Positions 1 to 9,005 of a DNA stretch of 48,756 bases are shown one piece after another. The notes under the pieces were generated by a model. That model had not been told where the DNA came from and made no database searches. It worked only from the letters and a program-made list of their open reading frames with translations. Origin of the DNA: Lewinellaceae bacterium (GTDB taxonomy: Bacteria > Bacteroidota > Bacteroidia > Chitinophagales > Saprospiraceae); assembly GCA_016712415.1 (NCBI GenBank), contig JADJRC010000031.1, forward strand, positions 1 to 48,756, written 5' to 3'. The translations under genes were made by a program, and so were the position numbers. Within the stretch, counting starts at the first letter, position 1; each line of letters opens with the position of its first letter.

Positions 1-304
1 GTTCATACACAGCGGTTTTCCACCGACGTGTTTGCCGGCTTTAGCGGCTGCCACAGCAATTTCGCGGTAATTTTTACATTGGCGCATGATGACTGTCATC
101 AATGGATTCGAGGCCAGCATTTGATGTACATCGGTAAAGTAATTCAGGGGATACCCGTGTTGTTGGGCGAATGTCCGGGCATTGCCTTCTGTGGGAGGCG
201 ACCGCGACAAGCGCCGCATCCGGGACGAGTTTTAACGCCTCGGCGTGAATCGTGGAGATAAATTGGCGCGAACCAACCAGACCGACGCCTACTTTCTTAT
301 CCAT
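1..304 (-). CDS. Gfo/Idh/MocA-family oxidoreductase, N-terminal part, frameshifted and cut by the window edge
   Basis: This is the N-terminal Rossmann part of an NAD(P)-dependent sugar or inositol dehydrogenase-like protein. The start codon is at 304-302, and the protein opens with MDKKVGVGLVGSRQFISTIH, which carries the glycine-rich dinucleotide loop followed by a conserved HAEAL. At about 200 the frame breaks; the next frame continues with a segment of the type EGNARTFAQQHGYPLNYFTD and then AAAKAGKHVGGKPLCM. The latter matches the usual AGKHV..EKPL signature, with the E apparently lost to a further indel. The rest of the gene lies outside the window. It is divergent from the ROK kinase, which suggests a shared role in sugar use; the substrate cannot be told. 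Family assignment is fairly secure. Confidence 0.7.
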
Positions 305-438
305 GTTGTGTTATTTTAAAGTGCCCCGGATCCTTTTTGGTGCGGGACAAAATAGGTTGCCGATTTTCCCGGCGAAAACATTTTATTCAATTTTTGGCAG
401 AAAATCCGCAATTTTACGAGAACAATTCTTTGTCCGAC

Positions 439-1355
439 ATGAGTCCACCGCATATTGCGATCGACATCGGAGGAACCGCCATCAAGTTCAGCCTGACCAA
501 CCTCAGGGGCGATATCCTCTGGGAAAGCATCACGCCTACACCCGGCAGTTCCGGTACAGCCATTGTAGAAACGGTGCTGCGTTGCATCCACCAGTGCGGC
601 GCTGGCCAGCGAACGCCACGGCGCCAGTTGCATCGGTATCGGCACGCGGCATCGTGGATGTATCCACCGGGTTCGTCGTTGAGTGGCATGCCTGATTTGG
701 CACTGGGAAAATGCTACCCGCTTGCAACCATCATTACGCGCGAGACGGAGCTCCCCGCATTTGTCGACAACGACGCCAACCTCATGGGGCTGGGCAAGTA
801 TGTTTTCGGAAAAACAGCCAAATAAACACCCTGTTGCTGCCTTAGGGACGGGGATCCGCGGCGCCATGACCCATCGATGGCGAATTATACCCGCTGACGC
901 TTGGAACGCCGGCGGCGAACTGGGTTGTATTCCTTTTCATTACGACGGCGAGGACGGCCACTGGGAGATTTGCGTCCATGAAGGGCTCGTCAGCAGGTAC
1001 ATACTTAATCGCGGAGAAAGGGCCGGCGGCAAGAAGTGCGCTCCTCAAATGGCCAAAAATATTCGTGTTCACGAAAAGCCGCTGCCGGCGAAAAAACCGC
1101 GAGAGCCGTTGAGGAAAACATTTATCTCGTTTGGTCGCGGCATGGCCGGATACATCGTATTTTTAACCCGGATCAGATCATTATCAGTGGCGGCGTATCG
1201 GAGACGCAGTCCGATTACATCCCTTGGTGAAGGCCAAACATTTGGCATGCTTTGCCGGAGATATTTGCAAGGGTAATGGAGATCATGCTTGCAAGCACAG
1301 GCAATGGGGCAGGCTTCATCAGGCCAGGAGTATTATGCTTTGAGCAGGAAGTAGG
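439..1355 (+). pseudogene. ROK-family sugar kinase (glucokinase-like), heavily frameshifted
   Basis: ROK kinases phosphorylate hexoses or amino sugars with ATP in the cytoplasm. The ATG at 439 starts MSPPHIAIDIGGTAIKFSL, with the DIGGT phosphate-binding loop. Later pieces fall in different frames: FVDNDANLMGLGKYVFGK holds the catalytic DNDAN (about 766-825), ALGTGIRGAM is the second glycine loop (about 838-870), and NAGGELGCIPFHYDGEDG is the GELG sugar-binding segment (about 905-960). FNPDQIIISGGVSE (about 1165-1205) and ASTGNGAGFI (about 1290-1325) complete the C-terminal part. At least four shifts are needed. The usual zinc-binding cysteine cluster after GELG is not seen, as in many Bacteroidota members. 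It converges on the NagB-like gene. The substrate is unknown, and the end coordinate is approximate because the last frame is uncertain. Confidence 0.75.
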
Positions 1356-1364
1356 GAGGGTTTC

Positions 1365-2085
1365 ATTATTCACACCCCGGGCGGCTGCCTTATCGCACAT
1401 ACAGGTGACGTTGGGGTGCAGCCACAAAAAGAGGCGGGCAGGTGTGTACTGATCCGGTCGCCGAAGCAGCCCCATGACCGCCGATTGTAGGCGCCGCCGA
1501 CCGGCAGCAATATCTTTTCGACTGGAGGATATCGCGGACACCCGGGGGTAATTCCGAGTTCCCGGATTGACGACCTTCCCGCAACCATCGTATGTCCGTG
1601 ACTCTCTTCCGTGAGCCGGATGGTGTGAATGCCGGCCTGCAGGGTCGCCGCCGGGTTCGTTGAAGCCGAGGTGGCCGTTAGTCCCGATACCCAATACGCA
1701 CAATTCGACGGGTCGTGTGAACGGAGATACGCTTCGGCCGGCCGATCTCCTCTGCTTCCTGTTTGTAGTCGCCCTGAACAAAAAGCAATCCTTCAGGTCA
1801 AGCGGACCCGATCAGCAGGTTGTTGATCTGCAATGCGCTGCTGAAGCGACTTTCCTGTGGCAGCCCAACCCATTCATCAAGGGTCATCACTTTTATGGGG
1901 GTCCGCCATTTTGATCCGGCAATGCGCCCGGCCAGGTACCCGCATGCCCGTGCGGGCGAATTGCCTAGCAGCGCAGAGCAGCATTCCGGGATTATCGAGC
2001 ACGCACTGGAACATGCAAAGTTGGCGGCAGCCATGCTCATCTGCTCGTGGTCGTCGAATATTTGGGTGTGAAAGCAGAGTTGTGT
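1365..2085 (-). pseudogene. nagB: Glucosamine-6-phosphate deaminase/isomerase family protein, frameshifted
   Basis: The family converts glucosamine-6-phosphate to fructose-6-phosphate and ammonia, or isomerises related amino sugars. Two signature blocks are visible in different frames. KVMTLDEWVGLPQ (about 1860-1900) carries the conserved active-site Asp. VELCVLGIGTNGHLGFNEP (about 1665-1720) is the NGH..NEP motif. The N-terminal segment HTQIFDDHEQMSMAAANFA (about 2020-2075) matches the usual start region, and LWLHPNVTCMCD (about 1400-1435) the C-terminal end. At least four shifts are required, so the start and stop are approximate; no clean ATG is in frame. With the ROK kinase and the dehydrogenase it forms a small sugar or amino-sugar catabolic group. 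The exact isomerase subfamily cannot be decided, so the gene symbol is tentative. Confidence 0.7.
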
Positions 2086-2299
2086 GCCATATTATTTGTT
2101 TTCCTGATTTTTCGCATCCGGGCATTCAGGGAAGGTACGTCTTCTTTTTCCAATTCCAGGAAAACGAGTTTGATTGTCGCGACAGGTCGGGCTGATCTCC
2201 AACGCCGGCGACAACCGCGTTGCTGTTGCCGATCGACCGAGGAAGTCGCCTCCGGAGGAAGCAGTTGCTCGAATTTTGACACTTTTTCAGCGTTTACCT

Positions 2300-2652
2300 A
2301 CCGCAGGGGCCTTGCTGGTACCCCCTGCTCGCCGTAGGGTTGCAGTTCTTCCTTATACATGGCCTCCAGCACCTTGAGTTCTTTGGCGGAGATTGGCATC
2401 GCCTCTTTTTGTTCCAGTACCGAAAGATTCATAGCCGGAAGTTTTCTTCGCCGAAGGTGTTCCAGTCCTGCTGGAGCGCGGTGTTCAGGTGGCTTCCAAA
2501 GCCAGTTGAGCGCGGTGCCGGTTCCAGATGGCGTCAAGGTTGTTGCTGCTGTCGACGAATATTTTGCCGTTGACCGTATTCCTGATCTGGAACACGCCCG
2601 AAGGAAACTTCATTTGTTTGTAGGCCTCTTTAAGTTCTTTTGTGTTTTTCAT
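2300..2652 (-). CDS. GIY-YIG nuclease family protein (small Bacteroidota type), frameshifted
   Basis: The start codon is at 2652-2650, giving MKNTKELKEAYKQMKFPSGV, followed by FQIRNTVNGKIFVDSSNNLD and then WNRHRAQLA. These are the hallmarks of a small GIY-YIG-like family of about 115 residues common in Bacteroidota, where the GIY equivalent is GVFQI. Around 2510 and 2440 the frame changes; the C-terminal part reads LSVLEQKEAMPISAKELKVL and then EELQPYGEQG, which matches the expected end. Two small indels account for this. The 34-bp tandem repeat lies just upstream of the start. Nuclease activity of this short type is not established, so the name gives fold only. Confidence 0.7.
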
Positions 2653-2701
2653 GGATGCTGGTATTGTACCCCGGAACGGTGTTCCGAAAGATTTTTATGC
2701 C

Positions 2702-2870
2702 TCCCGGAACGCCGTTCCGGGTTACTTTGCCGGGTTCCCGGAACGCCGTTCCGGGTTACTTTGCCGGGTTCCCGGAACGCCGTTCCGGGTTACTTCGCCG
2801 GGTTCCCGGAACGCCGTTCCGGGTTACTTTGCCGGGTTCCCGGAACGCCGTTCCGGGTTACTTCGCCGGA
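2702..2870. repeat. Tandem array of a 34-bp palindromic unit, about 5 copies
   Basis: The unit begins with CCCGGAACGCCGTTCCGGG, a palindrome with 8-bp arms around GCC, and continues with a 15-bp linker TTACTTTGCCGGGTT or TTACTTCGCCGGGTT. The unit repeats head to tail at 34-bp intervals. A diverged palindrome at about 2675-2693 (CCCGGAACGGTGTTCC) may be a sixth, older copy. The period is not a multiple of three, so every frame is read in turn. The array sits between the start of the GIY-YIG gene and the 3-prime end of the GNAT gene, whose stop codon lies in it. Confidence 0.9.
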
Positions 2871-3355
2871 TGGCGTATATCAGTTCGTCGAGATACTCGC
2901 CGTTTTTGAACAGCGTTTTTTCAAAACGGCCTTCCAGCACAAAACCCGCTTTTTCAAGCGCTTTAGGAACCGGTATTGGCGCCGAAGGGTCTTGCAAATA
3001 TGCGATCGATATCCCCGGGTTTTAAACCCGTAATCGACCATTTGCCTTGTGCCCTTGATAATGCCTTTCCCCCAGTGGGGCTGGCCAGCCAGTAGCCCAG
3101 TTCTGCGTTTTTGCTGTAAATATCCGTCTGCGGATGCAGGCCGATACCGCCTGCTGCCTTGCCGCCGACTTCAATAGCCATGATTCGATACGGCGTTTCG
3201 CTTGTTGCAAACGCGATAAACTGCCTGCCCTTTTCCGGTGTGTAGGGAATGGAAACTGATCCGTCCATGTTTTTGGCGATCTCGATATTATTGGCCGCTT
3301 CGACTAGGTCGTCGAGGTCGCCGGGTACCCAGGGCCGAATTTTGAAATCCACCAT
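2824..3355 (-). CDS. GNAT-family N-acetyltransferase (RimJ/RimL-like), frameshifted
   Basis: GNAT enzymes transfer an acetyl group from acetyl-CoA to an amine. The start is at 3355 (MVDFKIRPWVPGDLDDLVEA). The core PYRIMAIEVGGKAAGGIGL is strand beta-4 with the following turn, and NAELGYWLA is the typical RimJ/RimL segment before the CoA loop. Around 3080 the frame shifts, so the CoA-binding stretch is garbled. It resumes with DIDRIFARPFGANTGS, and after another shift at about 2970 comes ALEKAGFVLEGRFEKTLFKN and ELIYAIRR. The last frame runs on into the 34-bp repeat array and stops at 2826-2824, adding about nine repeat-encoded residues (SNPERRSGNPAK). The acceptor substrate is unknown. Confidence 0.75.
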
Positions 3356-3368
3356 TGATATATCCGTT

Positions 3369-4460
3369 TTATTCGTGTCGTTTTATCCAGTCGTCGAGCA
3401 GGGAAACGCACCGGAACTTCGCTTTTTTGTACGCACTGGGCTCGTTAAATGCCGCGCGCACCTGCCGCACTGCGGGAAGATAATCGACGCCCATATCCTG
3501 AAATTTTTCTACGCTCCCCAGCATGCGCTCCACATCCCAAACAAACTGATCGGCGTAAAAGTGCGATTCATGCGAAGCATTTTGGATGGTTTTTCTGATC
3601 CAGCCCGCTACATGCAAAACACCCGTATTGACGGGCTTGACAAGCAGTTGTTTATCGTCCACTTCATTGGAAGCCAGAAAAGTGAACGCCTCCAGCGATG
3701 CGTTGCCTTCAAGCATTTTCACCAGTTCCTGCTGCCACCCGGGGTTCGACTTTATTTTGGCCAGCGCTTTTTCCCGCACTTCGGGGTGGTGGTTGCGGTC
3801 GGTAAACACCAGGATATTGGTAAAATCCTGCATCGGATTGCAGGCGATCTGTTTCAGGTGGTTCTGCTGATACCGGGCCTCATCGTCCTGCATCTGTTTG
3901 TATCCGGCGTTCGGCGTTTTGGCCGGATTCGCTTAACCATCCGCCGATTGCGCTGATAATGCCCAGAACACTGAGGAAAAAATGCCGATCAGCGGCAGTT
4001 TGTACGCCAGGGCATTTACCGGGTGCGCAGCCGTCGTTGAGCAGGATGGTGCCGACGGCGATCAATACGAGGGGAAACAGGGCTGCACAAACCCCGAATA
4101 GACGCATGAGAAAGGGCGCAGGTCGTTTTCGTATTTAAACAGTCCGCTCAGCGCATTGACAGTCACGATGCCCACCAAGCCAAGGATACAAGCAGGGCAT
4201 ACCGGGAAGTCTTATCCGCAGCGACCATTCGGTCGCCTTTCAGGGCAATGATGCCTGTTGTTAGGCCCATAAAAGTAAAATGCGAGGTTCAACAGGATCA
4301 CGCCAATGGGATAACCCATGGCAGCGTCTCCGCTCTGCGGTGGTTTTGCGCCGTAAAATGCTCGATAGCATGACGAGTAGATCAGGGTGGAAAGGGCCAG
4401 GAAAATATTGCCGAGGGGTGGTCATTGGTGCCGGGCGCCGGGATTTGTTTTAGAAAGAAT
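3369..4460 (-). pseudogene. Multi-pass membrane protein with soluble C-terminal domain, unknown function, frameshifted
   Basis: I do not recognise the family. The C-terminal 174 residues (3893-3369) are in one clean frame, mostly helical and charged, for example NHHPEVREKALAKIKSNPGW and LLDDWIKRHE, which recalls HEAT-like or helical-repeat folds without a clear repeat. Upstream, in other frames, hydrophobic segments appear: LFPLVLIAVGTILL (about 4070), FFLSVLGIISAIGGWL (about 3960), and further back MGYPIGVILLNLAFYFYG (about 4270-4320). Reading them as one gene needs at least four shifts and puts the start near 4460. It is also possible that the membrane part and the soluble part are two genes. 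It stops 14 bases before the GNAT start and may be co-transcribed with it. Confidence 0.45.
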
Positions 4461-4469
4461 GTATGGAGC

Positions 4470-4862
4470 TGCCGATTACGATTCAATTGTGCGCATCCCC
4501 TCCACTGCGATTTCCGCTTCGTTTTTACCGCTGCTTTCTGTTTTGGCGGCGATCAAGTTTTAACGGGTGGCATTGGCTGCGTGTGCCTCATGGCGTCGAC
4601 ATTTCAGGGTGCCGGGCGAATTTTCCATTGAGAAATGCGGGTTTATACTCAAAAGGAAATTGGTTTGCGAAAACAAACCCCATCAACACATTAGTTTTCC
4701 AACACTTACTGGAATTTTGTAAATTCTTAAATTCGAAATTCCGGTATAAATGCTGGTTAGCCGACCTCAGTAATGGTCACTAAGATCGCCTGCCGCTCCG
4801 CCATTTTCACCTGCATTTTCCACGGCCGGCTAAAAGGAACTCCCCCCTGCGTGATCCATGTG
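4470..4862. other. Intergenic stretch without a recognised gene
   Basis: Six-frame reading shows only short open frames without family resemblance. Base composition falls towards the AT-rich unit that ends at 4863. No repeat, RNA gene or clear terminator was recognised. Confidence 0.4.
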
Positions 4863-6422
4863 CTACCTCTGAAGAGTAGATATCGGTATTATTTCTTCGC
4901 CAAACACTCTACCGGAGACCAAAATCGCGAAGTATGTCATCCATGCTCTTACCATCACTATAAAATTATTTCGCCCATACCCTTGATAGCCATAGTGATC
5001 GAATTTAGACCGCAAATCTTTATTCGCTAACACCCTGTAGGCTTCCTGCAACCCCTGGTCCTCTTCACTTCCGGCGAGAACAACACGTTTCTTCTCAGGA
5101 TATGCTTTTTCCACCTCCGTGGCCTCGGCAGCGTACCGCACGCCGAGTACTTCGTAAAAGTTACGATTGCTCTTTTTAATTGCCGGCGGGGACTGCTTCG
5201 TTTGCTGCATTTCCAGTTGTTTCAATTCGGCAATTTTTTCACGGGCTTCTTTTTCATGGAGCAGATACCCGTTGGACAAATAGTTTTCAAAGTCCGGAAT
5301 GGTTCGCGCGAGCTGAAACATGATATGGTCTGCGGCCTCTCGACCGGGATCAGAGTATGCGGATTCCTGTTGCTTACGTTTTGCCGCCGACTGTTCCCTG
5401 CTCCGCCGTGCAGCCTCGGCCTCAAGGCGCAGGCGTTCATTTTCTGCATCCGCCAGCCTTTTCCTTTAGCATCAGTTCATGTGCTTTTTGATTCCAGTCG
5501 CAAACGCTCCTCATCTAATGCCGCGATCTTTTCATCCTTCCCGGCCTGTTGTTGCTCAATGTCAACTGATTTTTCAGGCTGTACTCTAACGGGGTTTTCC
5601 TTATCTGTTTCTTTGTTGTGGCGGCTATCCTCAATGTTTGTTGTTGCTGTTTCTGCTCTGGGCAAATTGGCGATGATTTGCTCCTCATCGTCGGCAAACT
5701 GGCGGGTGCGGTATGTGATAGGGACGTGCTTTATTTCAAAGTCTTTGCCGCGCAGGATAAAAAATTTGCGGTTGCGTTGGTCGGGAAGGTGGACGTGGTT
5801 GAAAATGCCGTGTATTCAGAGTTCCACCCACGACGACGCAGCCGACTCTGGTGTGCAGAACCAGACAAAATGGCTGCTGTTTTCAAGCGCGTGATTGATC
5901 ATTTTGTCAAAGGATTCACCCACCCTGTGTTTGAGCGTTTCATCGGAAAAAAAGACCCGAAGCCCGTGGCCACGGAGTCGCGCTACCACCGTTTTAGCCG
6001 CTTCGATATTGGCGGAAGAAAAACTGAAAAACAGGTCGTATTCATGCCGGCTCTGACTTGCGATGAGCGACGCCTTCTCGCTCAGCTCGTCCTTTTTGAG
6101 TTTGTCTGCCAACAACTGTTTTTTTACCCCTTCCGGCAGGTCAAACACCACTTGGGAATACGTTCAATTATGTTCAGGATGGAAACACGAACACGTTGAA
6201 AGGTAATCTCCCTGTCGTCGCGCCGGATAAGTCCTTTGTTAAAATCATGTTCGGCGCTCCTGTACAAACCCGTACTCAGAATAATCTCTTCGTATTCCTG
6301 CTTGCATGCGTCGGCCTGATGGTTATCCTGGTGGTATTTGATCAGTTCCAGCAGGCGGTTGCTGCAACTTCACTGGGGTCGTGAGCCACTGGTTCCTTGA
6401 TATGGCGAAGGATGTCGTTCAT
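4863..6422 (-). pseudogene. EAD-like / TIR / coiled-coil / J-like domain fusion protein (candidate conflict-system effector), frameshifted
   Basis: The start ATG is at 6422-6420 (MNDILRHIKEPVAHDPSEVA). After one shift comes a small helical domain, LLELIKYHQDNHQADACKQE ... HDFNKGLIRRDD ... VRVSILNIIERIP (residues about 10-75), which resembles effector-associated domains (EAD11 type) known from bacterial conflict systems. Next, 6080-5740 encodes a TIR domain: HEYDLFFSFSSANIEAAK, VFFSDETL, FDKMINHALENSSHFVWF, then SAASSWVEL joined to EYTAF across a shift. The Glu of SSW..E is where NADase TIRs keep the catalytic residue. A charged coiled coil follows (about 5640-5220, with DEERLRLE and AENERLRLEAEAARR). 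The end is J-like: NFYEVLGVRYAAEATEVEKAY then LQEAYRVLANKDLRSKFD. The HPD motif is missing. About six small shifts break the frame. It is the last gene of a minus-strand cluster. The architecture is seen; the immune role is inferred. Confidence 0.65.
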
Positions 6423-6566
6423 TCAGGTTTTCAATGTCTGGATTGTCCGGCTTTGTCGGCAGGCAAATATAAGAAAAGGTTGTTACCGGCATTACAGGCG
6501 CAAACTCTCCAGTTTTCCGACGATTTCCGCTTTATCGACCTTTCGGAGCATGTACAGGCCAAGGGG

Positions 6567-7067
6567 TTAGAATTCTGTTATCAGTACGGGTTCGATTTCA
6601 AAATCGTAAAAATTATACAAGTCAAGTTTGTCGTAGTGATCAGCATAGAACTCGCCTGTGTAAGACTCTTGGGCGGATTCGATATAAGGGAACTCGTCGT
6701 AAATTTTTTGCTGCCCGCCACAATCCAGACCTGAGGTTGAGGGCTTGGACATACTATTGCTTTTGAGGAAATTTATAAAGTCTTCAACCCGTTTTTGGTA
6801 GTTGTTTGTGTGGAAAAGTCTTTTGCCGGATAAATCATATGCTTCCGCTCCAGCCATCATGATAAGTACGTCGTTTCGCTTCAAAAGCCGTTTAAACAGG
6901 TCATCCGAGCCAGTAAAGGTGTAGCGAATCCTGTTTCTCTTGCTGTCGTTCAGCTCGAATCGCAACATGCGCGTGTCCAGCATTTCCCTGTTAAACTCTT
7001 TCATCACGAAAATCTTCACTTTTTTCTCAATAATGGCATCCTGGTTCATCAGCAAAGTATTTTTCAC
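6567..7067 (-). CDS. Hypothetical protein of the TIR-linked cluster, 166 residues
   Basis: I do not recognise the family. The protein is soluble, without signal peptide or membrane segment, and begins MKNTLLMNQDAIIEKKVKIF; a second possible start is Met7. Its first half mixes beta-type and charged stretches (RIRYTFTGSDDLFKRLLKRN, VLIMMAGAEAYDLSG), and its C-terminal third is rich in Tyr, Phe, Asp and Glu (YADHYDKLDLYNFYDFEIEP). The TAA stop at 6567-6569 is followed in the same frame by 24 more sense codons (PLGLYMLRKVDKAEIVGKLE...) to a second TAA near 6494, so the natural C-terminus may be longer. It lies between the GTG-started gene upstream and the TIR fusion 145 bases downstream, on the same strand, and is AT-richer than the flanking housekeeping genes. 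Function is unknown; co-operation with the TIR protein is inferred from position only. Confidence 0.6.
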   Translation of the reverse strand: MKNTLLMNQDAIIEKKVKIFVMKEFNREMLDTRMLRFELNDSKRNRIRYTFTGSDDLFKRLLKRNDVLIMMAGAEAYDLSGKRLFHTNNYQKRVEDFINFLKSNSMSKPSTSGLDCGGQQKIYDEFPYIESAQESYTGEFYADHYDKLDLYNFYDFEIEPVLITEF

Positions 7068-7160
7068 TATTTTAGAATACCCGAAAATAAATATATAAAG
7101 GTTACCACCCGGGGAACAATTATCTCATCAATCCGTTTCTTGAAATTCCCGGCGATTTTT

Positions 7161-7783
7161 TCATCGCTTTGCCGTATTTATGACCATATCCTCCCGCATA
7201 CTTTTAAGCAAAGCCTTGGTATTCTCCGTTATATCCTCATCGCTAATGGTTTTGTGTTTGATGGCATTGAGCAGTTCCGGTACCCTGCCCCGTTCAGTCT
7301 CCGAATAGTTCTTCTTATAGAAGTTTTCCAGAGTAATTAACAGATCGAATCCGTAGTGCGCCTTACTACGATGAAGCAATGATTTGAATGGCTCATACAC
7401 AAATTCCGGGTTGTAAGGGCACTTGCCTTTTCCGGGCAAATCAATTAATTCAGAAAGGCCCCGGATGAACACTCTGAGGGACTGGGATGTGGAGGTAACG
7501 CTTGCCAAGCCGATAATGTAACCATGCGTTTCGTCAAATACCGCTATTTGAAACAACGACCGCTTGCGCCGTTGTTCAATATCATCAATTATGGAAGATA
7601 TTTCCTGCGGGGTCTCCTTGAAGCAAGTAATTATCTTCCAGGCGAAAATCTTACTCTCTCCAGCAGGTAAATCAGCGATTCTGACGAATGGATCAGGGCG
7701 TTGAGCCTTGCCTCAAAAATCGAAGGCGAGAATTTCAGGATATGGTGGCAAAATTCAACGGGCAGGATGGTCGGTTTGGTCAC
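7161..7783 (-). CDS. Hypothetical protein of the TIR-linked cluster, about 205 residues, one frameshift
   Basis: The likely start is GTG at 7783-7781, overlapping the stop of the upstream gene as GTGA, so the two are translationally coupled. It reads VTKPTILPVEFCHHILKFSP, then SIFEARLNALIHSSESLIYL. One shift near 7640-7660 leads to IITCFKETPQEISSIIDDIE and on into the clean frame MFQIAVFDETHGYIIGLASV (7556 down), with GLSELIDLPGKGKCPYNPEF, LLITLENFYKKN and a helical C-terminal tail ending ...VINTAKR. No membrane segment is seen. I do not recognise the family. The segment FDETHGYIIGLASVTSTSQS looks like two buried beta strands in an alpha/beta fold. Its tight coupling to the membrane protein suggests the two products act together. 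Confidence 0.55.
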
Positions 7784-8483
7784 TGCTTCATTTTCAGGGC
7801 TTTGGCATTTTCGATTTTTTTGTATTCCTCGGCCTTGAATTGTATTGCAGCACCATTCAACGTCTTGAACGCATCTATCCAGCCCTCTTTATTTTTCTTT
7901 TTGCCGTTGAACTCCCTGGTAAATTCTTTCTCGTCTCCGGCCTTCACAAGATATTTAATATCGTTCTCAATTTTTATCTTCTCAGTAAACTTATTACACA
8001 TTTCCCAGCATTCAATGGCAACAAACGTAAGTACCTCGCTTTGATTCAGATTACTCAGACTCAAACTGGCAAACATATCAGGAGGCATATAATCAATAAT
8101 CTTCCTCAATAATATCGGCGTAATCAATACAGTAATGAGAAGTGCTATGGCCACAACAATTATCACAATGGAGACCATGTACATGTCCATCTTGTACATA
8201 AAACTCAAGGCAATCGAAAATATGATCGAATACACGGCAAGTGATACTGCGAATACCGTCCCGCATGTGACCAAAGAGAGGCCACAATGTTGTTTACCCG
8301 GGTTTTGTTTATCCGTTTTAATCTGGCGGCCTTTGCCGAATGATACTTAAATACATCGTCGAGTTTCCTTTCAAAACCGGTATGCAAGGGGTAATAATAG
8401 AGATAGATGCCTTTAATAAATCTAGAGAACATTTGCCCCAGAAAAATGCCTGCATATTTTAATGCTCCGAAAATTGCTTTCAT
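7780..8483 (-). CDS. Two-TM membrane protein, first gene of the TIR-linked cluster, one frameshift
   Basis: The start is at 8483 (MKAIFGALKYAGIFLGQMFS), a possibly amphipathic N-terminal helix followed by YLYYYPLHTGFERKLDDVFK. One shift at about 8280-8290 joins it to VFAVSLAVYSIIFSIALSFM and MVSIVIIVVAIALLITVLIT, two strong membrane helices separated by a very short loop. The C-terminal 90 residues are charged and soluble: FASLSLSNLNQSEVLTFVAI, KYLVKAGDEKEFTREFNGKK and a Lys-rich end. The layout of two helices plus a cytosolic domain is common among membrane-disrupting effectors and sensors of conflict systems, but no family was recognised. The stop at 7782-7780 overlaps the next start. About 520 bases of AT-rich DNA lie upstream, the likely promoter region of the whole cluster. 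Confidence 0.6.
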
Positions 8484-9005
8484 GGATGATGGGTATAGTT
8501 AATTATGAATATGTCGCTACTGGTATGAAAATATCAACGGATTTGACAGGGATGCTATACCGTGCCGTCGCGGGAAAGACACATTCATGCAGACAACAAA
8601 ACCCGATGCATATCACAAAATATCAACTCCTAAAAAAGTAATCTGCAATTATAATTATTTAAAATTAGATTGGGATATAAAATTTTATACCGACCGACGC
8701 GTTATTTAAAAAATATTTACCTTGCATATGCCATCACCTTCGCGTATTTAAGGATAGGCCAGTCTAATTTGATCTCAATCTGTAAATCGCTAATGCGAAT
8801 CATGGATTAAACATACATCCCTAAGGTTGATTTTCCCGCAGATTTTCACAGAAAGAGGCGCATATTTATTTTATCGATGCAACATTTTCTTCAGAAATCT
8901 ACTGGAATCCGGTGCTAGCAAGGTAAATCTTATTCCAACCAGTGGTTTACAATGCAAAAAAACCTGTTTGGCCTCCGATGAAGACTAGGGTTTCCAGGTT
9001 GTATT
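8484..9005. other. AT-rich intergenic region upstream of the TIR-linked cluster
   Basis: No gene was found on either strand. The region is markedly AT-rich and contains a 14-bp perfect palindrome TATAAAATTTTATA at 8676-8689. It must hold the promoter for the minus-strand cluster starting at 8483 and the downstream side of the GH3 gene. I could not assign a convincing -33/-7 pair or terminator. Confidence 0.5.

Noticed and set aside
2037..2282. 81-residue minus-strand frame upstream of the nagB-like gene
   Set aside because: A short stretch (KLVFLELEKEDVPSLNARMR) is protein-like, but I cannot link it to a family, and the frame ends across the nagB start region.
2700..2870. Possible CRISPR array
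   Set aside because: The 34-bp units follow each other directly, with linker sequence identical between units; there are no unique spacers and no cas genes.
4463..4783. 106-residue plus-strand frame
   Set aside because: Composition (Arg/Phe/Trp/Cys-rich) and lack of any motif indicate a chance frame.
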